A model generated the notes under the pieces. It made no database searches and had not been told where the DNA came from. It saw only the letters and a program-made list of their open reading frames with translations. Of a DNA stretch of 64,000 nucleotides, positions 33,301 to 41,596 are shown one piece after another; position 1 is the stretch's first letter; each line of letters begins with the position of its first letter. The DNA is taken from assembly GCA_934045905.1 (NCBI GenBank), contig OW203770.1, positions 2,728,001-2,792,000 on the forward strand, in the 5' to 3' direction. A program made the position numbers and the translations under genes. The stretch comes from Leuctra nigra. Lineage: Eukaryota; Arthropoda; Insecta; Plecoptera; Leuctridae.

Positions 33301-36300
33301 CGTTTTCGATATATGACGTCGCTTCCGGTTTTAACAATGGCGGCCGAAAATAATGTCGTCTTTAATTCATAATTATTAGACCTACACATTTCCCAAATTT
33401 GGTTGCAATCAGTACAGCCGTTTTTGATACATGACGTCACTTCCGGTTTTAAAAATGGCGGCCGAGAACACTGCAACCTTGAATTTATAATTATTCACAA
33501 TGTACGTTTACTAATATCTATTTAAAAGTATAAAGTGGTGAATTTAATGTCATTTAACATATTTATGACGTAATTCATCAATCATCATATTTATGACGTC
33601 ATTTCCGGTATAGGTAATAAGAATACAATCTAGTTTTATCTAGTTGATACTTCATGAACGACCATCTGAATTCATAATCCCTATATTTCCGTAAAATCGG
33701 TCATGCCGTTTGTAATATATGACGTCACTTCCGGTTTCATTTAGTGGTTCCTGCCGCCATTTCCGGTACCGTTAATTTGTTTCTTCATTTTTCCCAATTG
33801 ATTTTTCAAATAAATAGTAGAATGAATACGCAGGAGCTAGTTCAGTTGCAATCGGTACAGGCGTTTTAGATATATGACGTCACTTCCGGTTTCAGAAATG
33901 GCGGTCGAGAACACTGCAACCTTGAATTTATAAATTGTATTGTCTATATTACAATGTTAGTTAATTATGTACGTATTTTAAGTATAATTTGTTGAAATAA
34001 GTGAAATATTGCGTATTTATGACGTCACTTCCGGTTTAGAAAATAAGAAAAAATTTTTTGTTATTGATACTTCATAAAGATGACCATCTAAATCGAATGG
34101 CGCTAATTTCGTTCTAATCGGTCCAGACGTTTTTGAGATATGACGTCACTTCCGGTTTAAAAATGGCGGCACAAAAAATTTATAAGAGGCAAGGTATCAT
34201 CAGACGCCAAAAGTGCATATGTGGTAAAAATATAAGGTTGATCGGTTCAGCCGTTTAGGCTGTGGCGGTGATAGCAACTTTTTCGGGAATCATATGAAGA
34301 AGAAGAAGAAGAAGAAGAAGAAGAAGAAGAAGAAGAAGAAGAAGAAGCAGATAAAAGCGGTATAATTTCACGATTTTCACTGCCCTCTAGGTCGTTAACG
34401 GCATGACCGGTTGTTGTCGCGTGATGTATATGTAGTCAGGTGGGCCATAGCTCAAAATTAAGACATTTCACAACAATGTGAGATTTTCCATTGTTGAGAT
34501 CCAGTAGGCCGAAAATGCTATGTTGTTGCTTTTAGTAAAAGTAGTTGGTCTGCTCCTCAGTTTATATAGGCATTTACGGTATGTTGAGTGACTGTGAGTG
34601 TACGGTACGACTTGGCTGAGTGGAGCGACCGCTCCACTAGATTTCAATGATAATAACAAGCTTTGATTGGTTAAGGGACATGACCAGCAGTCATTCAAAT
34701 TTGTTCAACGATCAATTTTTGTTTGGCCGAGTGTACATGAGATCCCTCCTTAATGTTTTGCTTTGTTTCAGTGTTTGTATTCCAGCATTATGGTCGATGT
34801 CTCACTTCTCTTCAATGCCCCGCGCAGACTGCTCTCAGATGTCCTCCCAATACATGTCCCCAGAGCATTTGTCCTGCCCCCGTCACCTGTCCTGCTCCAA
34901 CCACTTGCCCGGCTCCAACTACTTGCCCCGCTCCAGTAGTATGCGCTACGACAACAGCCTGTCCTGCCGTAACAACCTGTCCTTCACCAACTGCTTGCCC
35001 TGATCCAGTGACATGCCCTGACCCAACCACGTGTCCGGAACCCGTCACTTGTGCTGCCCCAACCACCTGCCCTCCACCTACAACCTGCCCAGCTCCAGTC
35101 GTGTGTCCTGCGCCTACGACTTGTCCTGCGCCAACCACCTGCCCAGAACCCATCGTGTGCCCTACAACAACTACAACTACTTCAACTACTACACCGACGC
35201 CGACAACGACCCCAGGTAACCGTTCACATTTTGTTGATGCATGTAGCTTAGGGACCAAATTACGGAACAAGTTGGGTGAGTGGTTAACGCTCTGAACTTG
35301 TATTCCGGAGGCCCGGGTTCGATTCCCGCGGCCGTCCTTCCTGACTGGGTTTTTTTCGTGGTTTTCCCTCAGTCGACAGGCAAATGCTGGGAAGGTACCC
35401 TACTAATAGGCCATGGCCGCCTCCTTCCCACCTTCCATCCTTACCTACTCTTCACCCTCATCTCCCAATCATCAACATAATCATTCATCCGTCGCCATTA
35501 GCCTCGCTGCAGAACAGTGCGACGTTAAGCCCCAGACAAAAAAAACATCTGAAGTTATATGGGACCACATCTACATATTATTTATCATTACATACATTTC
35601 TAAAAATAACTAGTTTATAGTACTTTTTAACCTAGGACTTTATGGAAATAGTTTTAACAATCACATTTTATAAAATATTGATTCAATTTAGGGTTCACTA
35701 TGTCATATATACATCATTTATATTTGTTGTATGTTTTATTTTAGTTTATTTTAGTTTTTTACCTAACGTTGAAAAAAATAAGTTCTGAGATAAATGGCAA
35801 CAAAGATTTGAAGTTTACAAAACTGGCCTATGTTTGAACCTGACGAAATTGAAACATCTGTTTGAAATTAATTAATAAGTCGAATATGGTTCATCAGATG
35901 AAGACATGTATACATATATTGACAGAAAACTTATAATACAATTAATAATCTTTAAAAAAAATTAAATTAAAAAAAAATTGTGCCTACATGCTCAACTAAA
36001 TGCCCCAATATCTCTGTTGCAGCCCGGGTCATACCTGCTGGGTACACTCGGGTCGCACCCTATGGCTACTTCAAGTTGTACAACCCGGATGATTTCGGAA
36101 CCGCGTGGCAGACTTGCGTCAACGACAGCGCCCACTTGGCCGTCTTCGACTCGGACGTGGAAGCAAACGCGGTCACTAACGCAGTTGCCACGTCGGTCTC
36201 CAACTACTGGCTGGGACTGCATGACCTGTTTATGGTGTACAAATTTGTTGATGTCTTTGGTAAGTACCAAATAAGGGGGGCTGAATCGATTTTTATCAAT

Positions 36301-36969
36301 ATCTTTTACAAATGTACTTGTTAACAAAATTGGGGTTTGTACGAGTATTCAGAACAGTTCAATGAAAATAATGTCACAGTTTGGATAAGCTATTAGTTTT
36401 ATTTTGTCCAACAGATGTTAAGTGTAATATTTTTACTAATTTACGGGCTAAATATCTGTAGGAGAAAGTAAAACTAATAGGTAATAGCCCATTCCAAGCT
36501 TTGACATTTTTTTCATTGAACTGTTCTGAATACTCGTATACAAAGCCAATTTTGTTAACAATTACATCGGTAAAAGATGTTGATAAAAATCGATTAAAAA
36601 CCCTTCAAGGCCACGCTTATTATTTTTAGATGAAACCATGATTTCGGGGGGGGGGGGGGGGGGGTCATGGCCCCCTCGGCCTCCCCCCCCCCTGAATACG
36701 CCCTTGGTTGCACGTATTATATCTGCTCGCTCATCAACGCGTTACACCGAGAGTTTTCCTATAGTTACCGATGTAATGATGAAGACTGATGAATATTTAT
36801 CGCTTGATTTGCAGACGTTCTTCTTGGAAACAGAACCAAATGGGACACGAACCAGCCGGATAATTCTGGCAACAACGAGCGGTGCGGAGTTTTCCGCGTC
36901 GGTCCGAGAGCTCTGAACGACGCCACATGCACTAAATCATTTGCATTCTTATGCGAGTTGCCACTTTAG
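9298..36969 (+). CDS. Gene A: secreted Kazal-like / Cys-Pro-Thr-rich / C-type lectin protein
   Basis: Proposed join: 9298-9349, 15353-15589, 34772-35215, 36023-36259, 36815-36969. Every junction is phase 1, every donor is GT and every acceptor is AG. From the ATG at 9325 it gives 365 aa: a signal peptide created across the first junction (MELFLLLNAVAMVVG), a Kazal-like domain with its PVCG core, about 20 CPAPTT-like hexapeptides followed by a Thr/Pro-rich linker, and a C-type lectin domain ending in FAFLCELPL-stop. The protein should be extracellular, combining a possible protease-inhibitor module with a carbohydrate-binding module on a probably glycosylated stalk, as in many invertebrate immune or matrix proteins. 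The Kazal Cys6 comes from exon 3 (YGRC). Intron 2 starts in a 72-unit tandem array and contains nested transposons. Choosing another donor in the array would add 54 aa per unit until the first frameshift. The function is inferred from domains only. Confidence 0.75.
10586..10663 (+). tRNA. tRNA-like sequence (pseudo-tRNA or SINE head) inside H2
   Basis: It folds as a cloverleaf: acceptor TCCGATC/GGTCGGA, D arm GCTCAGTTGGTAGAGC, anticodon stem CTCGC/GTGAG with loop CCGGCAA (would read GGC). The loop lacks T33 and the T arm is decayed (CCAAG versus CCCGG), so it is not expected to be a working tRNA. An exact 10-bp inverted repeat brackets it at 10561-10570 and 10671-10680 (GTGTGTTGTG/CACAACACAC). 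Confidence 0.6.
11560..12110 (+). repeat. 118-bp tandem repeat with CRE-ETS-YY1-like modules in H2
   Basis: Five copies with TGACGTCA at 11585, 11703, 11821, 11939 (TGACGTCA in TTTGACGTCA context) and 12057. Each is followed at once by CTTCCGGTTTT and then AATGG(C)GGCCG. The spacer includes CTTGAATTCATAATTATTAG. Looser copies continue to about 12640. Short open frames on either strand here are by-products of the repeat. Confidence 0.85.
14860..15110 (+). repeat. Dispersed repeat, copy 2
   Basis: Second copy of the repeat at 996-1236, in the same orientation, diverged by scattered substitutions and small indels. It lies in intron 1 of gene A between H1 and exon 2. From 15111 to 15352 I see only intronic sequence ending in GTCCTCTTTCAG. 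Confidence 0.7.
15353..15589 (+). CDS. Gene A exon 2 (Kazal-like domain, Cys1-Cys5)
   Basis: The acceptor is CCTCTTTCAG|CC. The exon encodes the end of the signal peptide, a Tyr/Pro-rich stretch (RAPYPVYGASQYSG) and a Kazal-like core with spacing C-x3-C-x7-C(G)-x15-C-x6-C. The x15 loop is longer than the usual Kazal spacing (about x10), so this is a variant. It ends in phase 1 at AGC CAA G|GTGAGAG. The sixth cysteine is absent here and is supplied by exon 3 (QHYGRC). The 3' 144 nt of this exon founded the tandem array that follows directly. Confidence 0.75.
15446..27197 (+). repeat. Array 1: 72 x 162-bp tandem units, each with a splice donor
   Basis: The unit is 144 nt of exon 2 (from TCGGGTTCTATCC) plus 18 nt of the following intron (GTGAGAGAAGCTATCTAG). 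Stepping AAG|GTGAG from 15589 to 27112 gives 72 donors. A 73rd unit is cut off at 27197. Units differ at few sites (Gly/Arg after VC, Pro/Ser, silent C/G). Indels: +4 (TACC) at 17302, 20066 and 20556; +6 after GGTGAG at about 18190 and 23712; -2 near 23991; -1 near 26929. Because 162 is divisible by three, one plus frame and one minus frame stay open for long runs. The longest plus frames are therefore not evidence of a long protein. The array fills the 5' part of intron 2 of gene A or, if donors other than the first are used, extends exon 2. Confidence 0.95.
27198..27546. other. Intron sequence between array 1 and MITE M2
   Basis: The repeat homology stops abruptly at GGGCTAAA. What follows is AT-rich with no coding potential or recognisable repeat. 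Confidence 0.5.
29615..31405 (+). mobile_element. 5'-truncated non-LTR retrotransposon (LINE-A) inserted in H4
   Basis: Comparing H4 with the empty site in H5 (TTCATTTCATATGTGTCACAAG at about 49060) defines the insertion closely. The 5' end is cut inside the reverse transcriptase (reads PTFSKILEK), so the endonuclease and any ORF1 are missing. The 3' part after the stop at 31043 is an untranslated tail. The target duplication is very short at most. It resembles the CR1/Jockey group of LINEs. Confidence 0.85.
29634..31043 (+). pseudogene. LINE-A reverse transcriptase, 5'-truncated ORF
   Basis: 469 codons remain open. RT motifs in order: EQSGFR, DYSKAFDTI, NGVPQGSILGP, the catalytic YADDLQLF, LGVWFDTDMTW, and a C-terminal block with NGPRIWNNLPS, which is common in CR1/Jockey-type elements. 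The reading frame is intact, so the copy is recent, but it lacks the N-terminal part and cannot be autonomous. Confidence 0.9.
32600..34160 (+). repeat. CRE-ETS-YY1-like module array in H3
   Basis: About a dozen modules roughly 117 bp apart in the first half, for example at 32956, 33070, 33431, 33718, 33878, 34018 and 34140. Most contain GACGTCACTTCCGGTTT followed by AATGGCGG. Several have a single damaged base in the CRE (33190 TGACGTTA, 33315 TGACGTCG). Between modules are the shared phrases ATCGGTACAGCCGTTTTCGA and AATAATGTCGTCTT. Confidence 0.8.
34296..34347 (+). repeat. (GAA)n microsatellite
   Basis: About 17 GAA triplets inside the 3' part of H3. The corresponding place in H1 and H2 has no expansion, so it grew after insertion or in this lineage of the element. 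Confidence 0.95.
34772..35215 (+). CDS. Gene A exon 3 (Kazal Cys6 and Cys-Pro-Thr repeat stalk)
   Basis: Acceptor TTTGTTTCAG|TG, donor ACC CCA G|GTAACC, phase 1 on both sides. Starts VFVFQHYGRC, which matches the C-terminal end of a Kazal domain and gives its last cysteine. Then come about 20 hexapeptides of the form CPAPTT, CPEPVT or CPAPVV, with a cysteine every six residues, ending in a run of Thr/Ser/Pro. The stalk is likely O-glycosylated and cross-linked. The exon lies directly after MITE M2 (ends 34737). Confidence 0.85.
35262..35546 (+). mobile_element. tRNA-derived SINE
   Basis: A tRNA-like head with A box (TGGGTGAGTGGTTAACGC) and B box (GGTTCGATTCCC) at 35272-35334, a conserved-looking body (GGCAAATGCTGGGAAGGTAC, then GGCCATGGCCGCCTCCTTCC) and a tail GCGACGTTAAGCCCCAGAC followed by poly-A at 35538-35545. 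The body and tail recall SINEs I know from arthropods. No clear target duplication. It sits in intron 3 of gene A. From 35547 to 36022 I see only AT-rich intron. Confidence 0.75.
36023..36259 (+). CDS. Gene A exon 4 (C-type lectin domain, first half)
   Basis: Acceptor CTCTGTTGCAG|CC, donor GTC TTT G|GTAAGT, phase 1 at both ends. Encodes GYFKLYNPDDFGTAWQTC, the typical start of a C-type lectin fold with its first conserved cysteine, then HLAVFDSDVEANAV (the L-A-x-F/I-x-S-x-x-E block) and YWLGLHD (the W-I/L-G-L block). These three blocks in order are diagnostic for the family. Confidence 0.9.
36283..36610. mobile_element. Foldback MITE family R, copy 2
   Basis: Starts within AATCGATTTTTATCAATATC and ends at the mirrored sequence near 36600. 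The outer ends including the TTAA signature are lost. It lies in intron 4 of gene A and is followed by a 19-nt poly-G run at 36646-36664. Confidence 0.75.
36815..36969 (+). CDS. Gene A terminal exon (C-type lectin domain, second half)
   Basis: Acceptor TTGATTTGCAG|AC. Encodes WDTNQPDNSGNNERC, then ALNDATC and FAFLCELPL-stop. The three cysteines complete the four-Cys C-type lectin pattern. The QPD triplet is the motif linked to galactose-type, calcium-dependent binding, and LND stands in the place of the usual WND. An N-glycosylation sequon NRT precedes the Trp. Stop TAG at 36967-36969. No clear polyadenylation signal is seen before MITE R3. Confidence 0.88.
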
Positions 36970-37018
36970 GGTAGCAAGCACTAGTATATGCAGTGTTGTG
37001 AAGTACAGGGGCGGCTAA

Positions 37019-37398
37019 GAGGGCTTGGTAGTGAGTTTGACCTTGAAGAGTTTTTTAATCGAATTTTTATCAATATCTTTTTCCAGTGTAATTGTTAACA
37101 AAATAGGGCTATGGAATTCAGAACAGTTCAATGAAAATAATTCCATAGCTTGTAATTGTTTATTAGATATACTTTGTCCTACAGGTGTTTAGAACCCGAA
37201 AATTTAGTAATTTTCGGGTTATAAACACCTGCTGGACACAATAAAACTAATAGCTTATTCCAAACTATGAAATTATTTTCATTGAACTGTTCTGAATTCA
37301 CGTACATAGCCCTATTTTGTTAACAATTACACTGGAAAAAGATATTGATAAAAATCGATTAAAAAACTCGTCAAGGCCACGCTCACTACCAAGCCCTC
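37019..37398. mobile_element. Foldback MITE family R, copy 3
   Basis: Full-length palindrome, GAGGGCTTGGTAGTGAG at the left and CTCACTACCAAGCCCTC at the right, with TTAA at 37399-37402 (left flank CTAA). Its internal sequence gives the empty target for H5 at GTTTA^TTAGATATAC (about 37150). Confidence 0.85.
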
Positions 37399-37402
37399 TT
37401 AA

Positions 37403-38904
37403 ACTGTTTGGCGCCTCCCCCCTCCCCTATTTCTGTTCTCTTTTCTCTAAAAAATCACTGAATGACGTTGAAATCACAGAAACTTTCTAAAATCGGATGT
37501 CTAACCTGCGAGAATGTCGAAAGAGTTAGACGCCCCGCAGGGCTTTTTTTTGACATTAATATACTTTTTGAGTGAATCTTGGGCAAGGAAATAGCGTATT
37601 TTTCTATCTAAATCATTGTAATACACCTCAAGTTAAGAACCCTTCCTCTTGCGTGGGAGAGAAATCTTCATATCTCTCCATTCTATTAAAAATACAGCAG
37701 TAATTATTGTCTTTAAAGACAATAATTACTTACACATTAAGTTATACCACATTTTCATAATACCTCGTGTTAATAGTTTTTTTTTGATTTCATAATATTA
37801 ATCATAGTTTGGCATTTATTTGACGCCGTGGCACCCCTTGGAAGATGGCGCCCCTAGGCCACAGCCTATAAGTAGCCTAATGGGTAATCCGCCCCTGGTG
37901 AAGTAACATGATATAAAGTAACACGTTACTTTTTCAAGTACAATTACAATACAATTACAATTTTGATTTTGAGTAACTTTAATGAAATGTACCTAACAAG
38001 ATACATTTAATTCATCTCTGAATAATGTAAAATGTCTGATTCAGTAAAAACGGATAAAACTTAGGTAGCTTAGAAGTCATTCAAACACAACAAATTTCTA
38101 AAATACCTCAGGCCTATAGACATTTTTCTTGTACTGTCGGCCCTGTATCTCTTCAAATGTAACAAAAATTAAGAAACAATGCTTTTAAATCTAAAGTAGC
38201 TGTGAAAGTAACTGCTGACAATATAAAAGTAACTGTAACTTTACAATGATACTTGTCGTTCGAAAGTAACTGTATCGGTGTTACTGTTGAAACCCCAGTA
38301 ACTGTAGCTATAACAATTTGTTAAAATTTAAAAGAAACTTTAACAATACTGCTTGTAGGTTGTTCACTCTGCACTTCATAATATGTTGAAATTCTTTCTT
38401 GTGTGTGTTTACTGTTTTTTGTAGACCTAACCATGTATTCCTTTTAGAATGACTTTTGGGTAGGTAAAGTTTTAAGTATGAGTTATCTATAGTTATGTAA
38501 ATTTTCGAACGGTATAGCAAAACATTTTCACATCAAAAGGAATCTATCAAATATCTTAAATTTGCTCTCGACAGCTCGATTTTTGTCCTATTGATTCGAA
38601 TTTGGTGTCAATGGACTCGTCTCGTAAAGCTGCGTCGAATGGTTGTGTCGGAGCTGTATTTTAGAAACTATTAGTAGATGGGCAACTATCACAAACCTGG
38701 CATCTATCCTGCAATTACTCTATGCGTTATTGAGATTGTACTTGTTAATAAACACCAAGCACAGAAAATTACAATAAAATGATATAAGTTGCAATAAAAT
38801 ATCGACTTACACAAAGTTCAATGTTCAAGTTCTTCTTTCTTGAGGTTATTTTAAATAAAAATGAATTAGTATAGACTTACACTCAAGTTATTAAAGTTTT
38901 ATAA
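37403..38904. other. Intergenic stretch between genes A and B
   Basis: No coding region recognised. A segment near 37450-37540 shares phrases with 45100-45150 (ATCACAGAAACT ... GGATGTC), so it is old dispersed repeat. The frame at 38308-38520 on the minus strand has no recognisable feature. Confidence 0.45.
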
Positions 38905-39060
38905 GGGCCGGAATAACCAAAGTTAATCTGAGCCGGATTAACTAAAAAATGGACTTAATTGGCGGTACAGCCAATCAGATACCTCAAAATGAGTGAAACA
39001 ATTGAATTTAATCCAAAAGTTAGTTAATCCAGCACAATTTAACTTTGGTTATTCCGGGCC
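38905..39060. mobile_element. Small MITE (156 bp) with TAA-type target site
   Basis: Left GGGCCGGAATAACCAAAGTT and right AACTTTGGTTATTCCGGGCC are near-perfect inverted repeats. Flanks TATAA and TAAG suggest a 3-bp TAA duplication, as in PIF/Harbinger-type elements. That class is inferred from the flank only. Confidence 0.75.
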
Positions 39061-39162
39061 TAAGTTAATGAAATATTTCGGCGACTCTTCCAGCCGCCTT
39101 CTTCAGTCACATTATAAAAACAATAAACGTCAAAATACTAAAAGATTTAGATTGTTTTTCTA

Positions 39163-39378
39163 TGTACACTTGGCCAAACAAAACTTGAACGTTCAATAAA
39201 TCTGATAGGCTGATAAATGTAAGATCGCACCATCAGAAGTCAGTCTAAGCGATCTCATTGTCTCACTCTAGTAGGTGACCTCACATTTCAATGATAATAA
39301 CAAGCTTTGATTGGTTATGGGACATGACCAGCAGTCATTCAAATTTGGTCAACGTTCAAGTTTTGTAATTGGCCGAGG
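39163..39378 (+). mobile_element. MITE family M, copy 3
   Basis: Nearly intact copy, starts TGTACACTTGGCCAAACAAA, right end decayed (GTAATTGGCCGAG, terminal GTGTACA lost). It serves as the uninterrupted reference for copies 2 and 4. From 39379 to 40797 I see AT-rich non-coding DNA with many short GTTACTTT-like phrases and a poly-G run at 39931-39946. Confidence 0.85.
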
Positions 39379-40801
39379 AGTTGAGTATTAGGTACCTTAA
39401 CGAAAGTAACTAGTCACTTTCTGGTTAGTTTTTTGGGTAACTTTTGTTACTTTTCATCCTCAGTAACTTTGTGAGTAATTAAGTTACAATTTTAGAGTAA
39501 CTTGTAACTCAATTTGTGTTACTTTCAAATTTGCTTTTAGGCCAAATATTAATTTGACAAATTTAATATTTTGGTGGAAGTTTACAGTCTTCAAACTCCT
39601 TTCCTGTCTCTTGACAGAAAATCAACATCCAAGCTGTATTTTATTTTGCATTTTATATCTAACTTTAAAGTAATTTAAAGTAACTACTACTAGGTTACTT
39701 TTCAAACTTACCAAGTAACTTAGTTCCATTTGAGATCAGGTAACTTAAAGCGTAACTAGTTCCTATTTACACAAGTAACTTTCCCAATTCTACCTGAAAG
39801 CTTTATTCACTATTTATGAAAGTTAGGTGTGAATTGTGGTTGCATTTTGACTTTGAAGTCACAGACGCTGTGCTTGAAGGAAAATTCTTATTCTCATCAC
39901 AAAGGACGAATCATTAGCAGTTGGGTGGTATGGGGGGGGGGGGGGGGTAATTGGTTATGTCCGATTTTATGTTTTTCCTGTTTTTACATGTATTTTTTAA
40001 CTGAATGAAATTGATTTGTCTTTGTATTCGAGAAAACAAGGAACACGACTGCTCTCTGGTGGCTATTGTGTGAGGTATTAGGTAAATGGCTGGTATCAAG
40101 TGCGCATTTGCATAAATATAAATATTTGCTATAGTAGTTTGTATGGCTAAGAGAGTAATTTTATATATAAATTGCAATTTCAATTGTTCCTCATTTATCA
40201 CTGCACTATAAAACACGAAAACAAATAAATTAATCTGTAGACTGATAGCCATCTTGCCAGAAGTGGCTCCATTATGGATCTTGCTTATTAACGCGTTACA
40301 AGGTCATTAATATCAACATGTTTCGATTAAGTTCAAAATTTGCATGGTGATCCTGACCAACAAAATTTCGTTACACCGAGCATTTTAATTGTAATTCATA
40401 AAAAATTAAATTAAAATATAATGAATGTTTGTATTATGGTGTTAAAAATATCAACACCATAATATATTTATATTTTTCATATATCATTTTTATCTATTGT
40501 TATTTCGGATATGATATTTACACTCTGATAATATTCGTAATTTTTCTAATGAAAATTTTACCGATGGTAAACATGTTTTCGTTTCATAATAATTGCTTAG
40601 ATAATTAGGTATATTGCGTAAAACAAAAACCCCCTATCAAGTGCCGATAGTGTATCACCCAAACCAAAACAAAATTACCAGCGACAGTTCAAAAGATAAT
40701 GAGTTAGAATGTTGAACATTTGCTCGTGTGTCGTTGTGGATTACAAAGACCTAAATATTTTCATTATAAGTGACTGCGATTGTAGAATATTATTTTATTA
40801 A

Positions 40802-41165
40802 GGCGGTTGGGTAGTGAGTTTAATCGATTTTTATCAATATCTTTTACCAATGTAATTGTTAACAAAATAGGGCTTTGTACGAGTATTCAGAACAGTTCAA
40901 TGAAAATAATTTCATAGTTTGGAATTAATTATTAGTTTTATTTTGTCTAACAGACATTTGGTGTCATAATTTTACTAATTTTCGGGCACTAAACGTCTGT
41001 AGGACAAAGTAAATCTAATAAAACATTACAAGCTATGAAATTATATTCATTGCACTGTTCTGAATACTCGTACAAAGCCTTCATTGTTAACAATTACATT
41101 GGTAAAAGATATTGATAAAAATCGATTAAAAAACTCTTCAAGGCCACGCTCACTACCCAGCCGTC
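40802..41165. mobile_element. Foldback MITE family R, copy 4
   Basis: Flanked by TTAA at 40798-40801 and 41166-41169. Ends GGCGGTTGGGTAGTGAG and CTCACTACCCAGCCGTC are inverted repeats. It lies only ~115 bp upstream of the start codon of gene B, so it may form part of that gene's promoter region. Confidence 0.85.
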
Positions 41166-41281
41166 TTAATTTAATTCGGTTTCACATTAGAAATGGAAAT
41201 CTATTTATCTCCTTATCCATTATATTTTGAAAATGTGTAAAGATTCGTATTGACTTGAGTTTGAGCTTGTTTCTGCGCGAC

Positions 41282-41596
41282 ATGTCGCCATGTCTTCACC
41301 TGTTAGCTCTATTATCGGCTGCTTGGATATCGCTCAGCCACGGGGACTTCTGCGTCCCGGCTTACATCCCTCTGGACTGTGACGTCACGACCACTGGCTG
41401 GCTGGATGCGAAGTCGTGGACACAGTTGGATGCAGAGTGTGGGAGAATGTATCCTGGATACAGAATCCTGCAGAAGAGGTTCATCAACCTGACGCAAGCG
41501 GAGAGGAGCTGGTGTCATGGCGCTGATGTGCCGCTTGGAGTAGAGAAAGTCGGGGAGGATTTGATGTTCATTAACGGACATAATGTGACAGCTGAG
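41282..41596 (+). CDS. Gene B exon 1 (signal peptide)
   Basis: The ATG at 41282 is followed by a clear hydrophobic core (LLALLSAAWISL) and a likely cleavage after SHG. Then come DFCVPAYIPLDC and four further cysteine/tryptophan-containing stretches. It ends in phase 0 at GCT GAG|GTAAAG. Two sequons are visible (NLT, NVT). Confidence 0.85.

Larger units (their letters stand above)
27670..34640 (+). mobile_element. Helitron-like element H3 (hosts nested H4)
   Basis: Starts TCCCAGAAAAAAACACTACG, foldback arms 27670-27880 and about 32200-32407, then a CRE/ETS-rich 3' half (32408-34637) and a terminal palindrome plus CTAG at 34637-34640. Inserted between A and T of MITE M2. H4 interrupts its loop after ..GGAACACTAT and the loop resumes at 31851 (TTATATATTTTTGAAGTG). 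No transposase or helicase is encoded. Confidence 0.7.
27547..34737 (+). mobile_element. MITE family M, copy 2, split by a 7-kb nested insertion
   Basis: The left half 27547-27669 starts TGTACACTTGGCCAAACAAA; the right half 34641-34737 ends GTTTGGCCGAGTGTACA. Both terminal repeats share a private variant (TTGATCGTT instead of TTGAACGTT), showing they are halves of one element. The break falls at CCTCACA^TTTCAATG of the intact copy at 39163. Everything from 27670 to 34640 was inserted later. Confidence 0.85.

Noticed and set aside
34812..35270. Minus-strand Gly/Val-rich frame (152 codons) opposite exon 3
   Set aside because: It is the complement of the CPAPTT repeat. Its regular GAGQVVG pattern is a by-product.
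35992..36327. Minus-strand frame opposite the lectin exon
   Set aside because: The plus strand carries clear C-type lectin motifs and splice sites. The minus frame has none.
38900..38960. Riboswitch, operator or bacterial-type terminator features among the hairpins
   Set aside because: All strong hairpins here belong to MITE/foldback elements in a eukaryotic genome.
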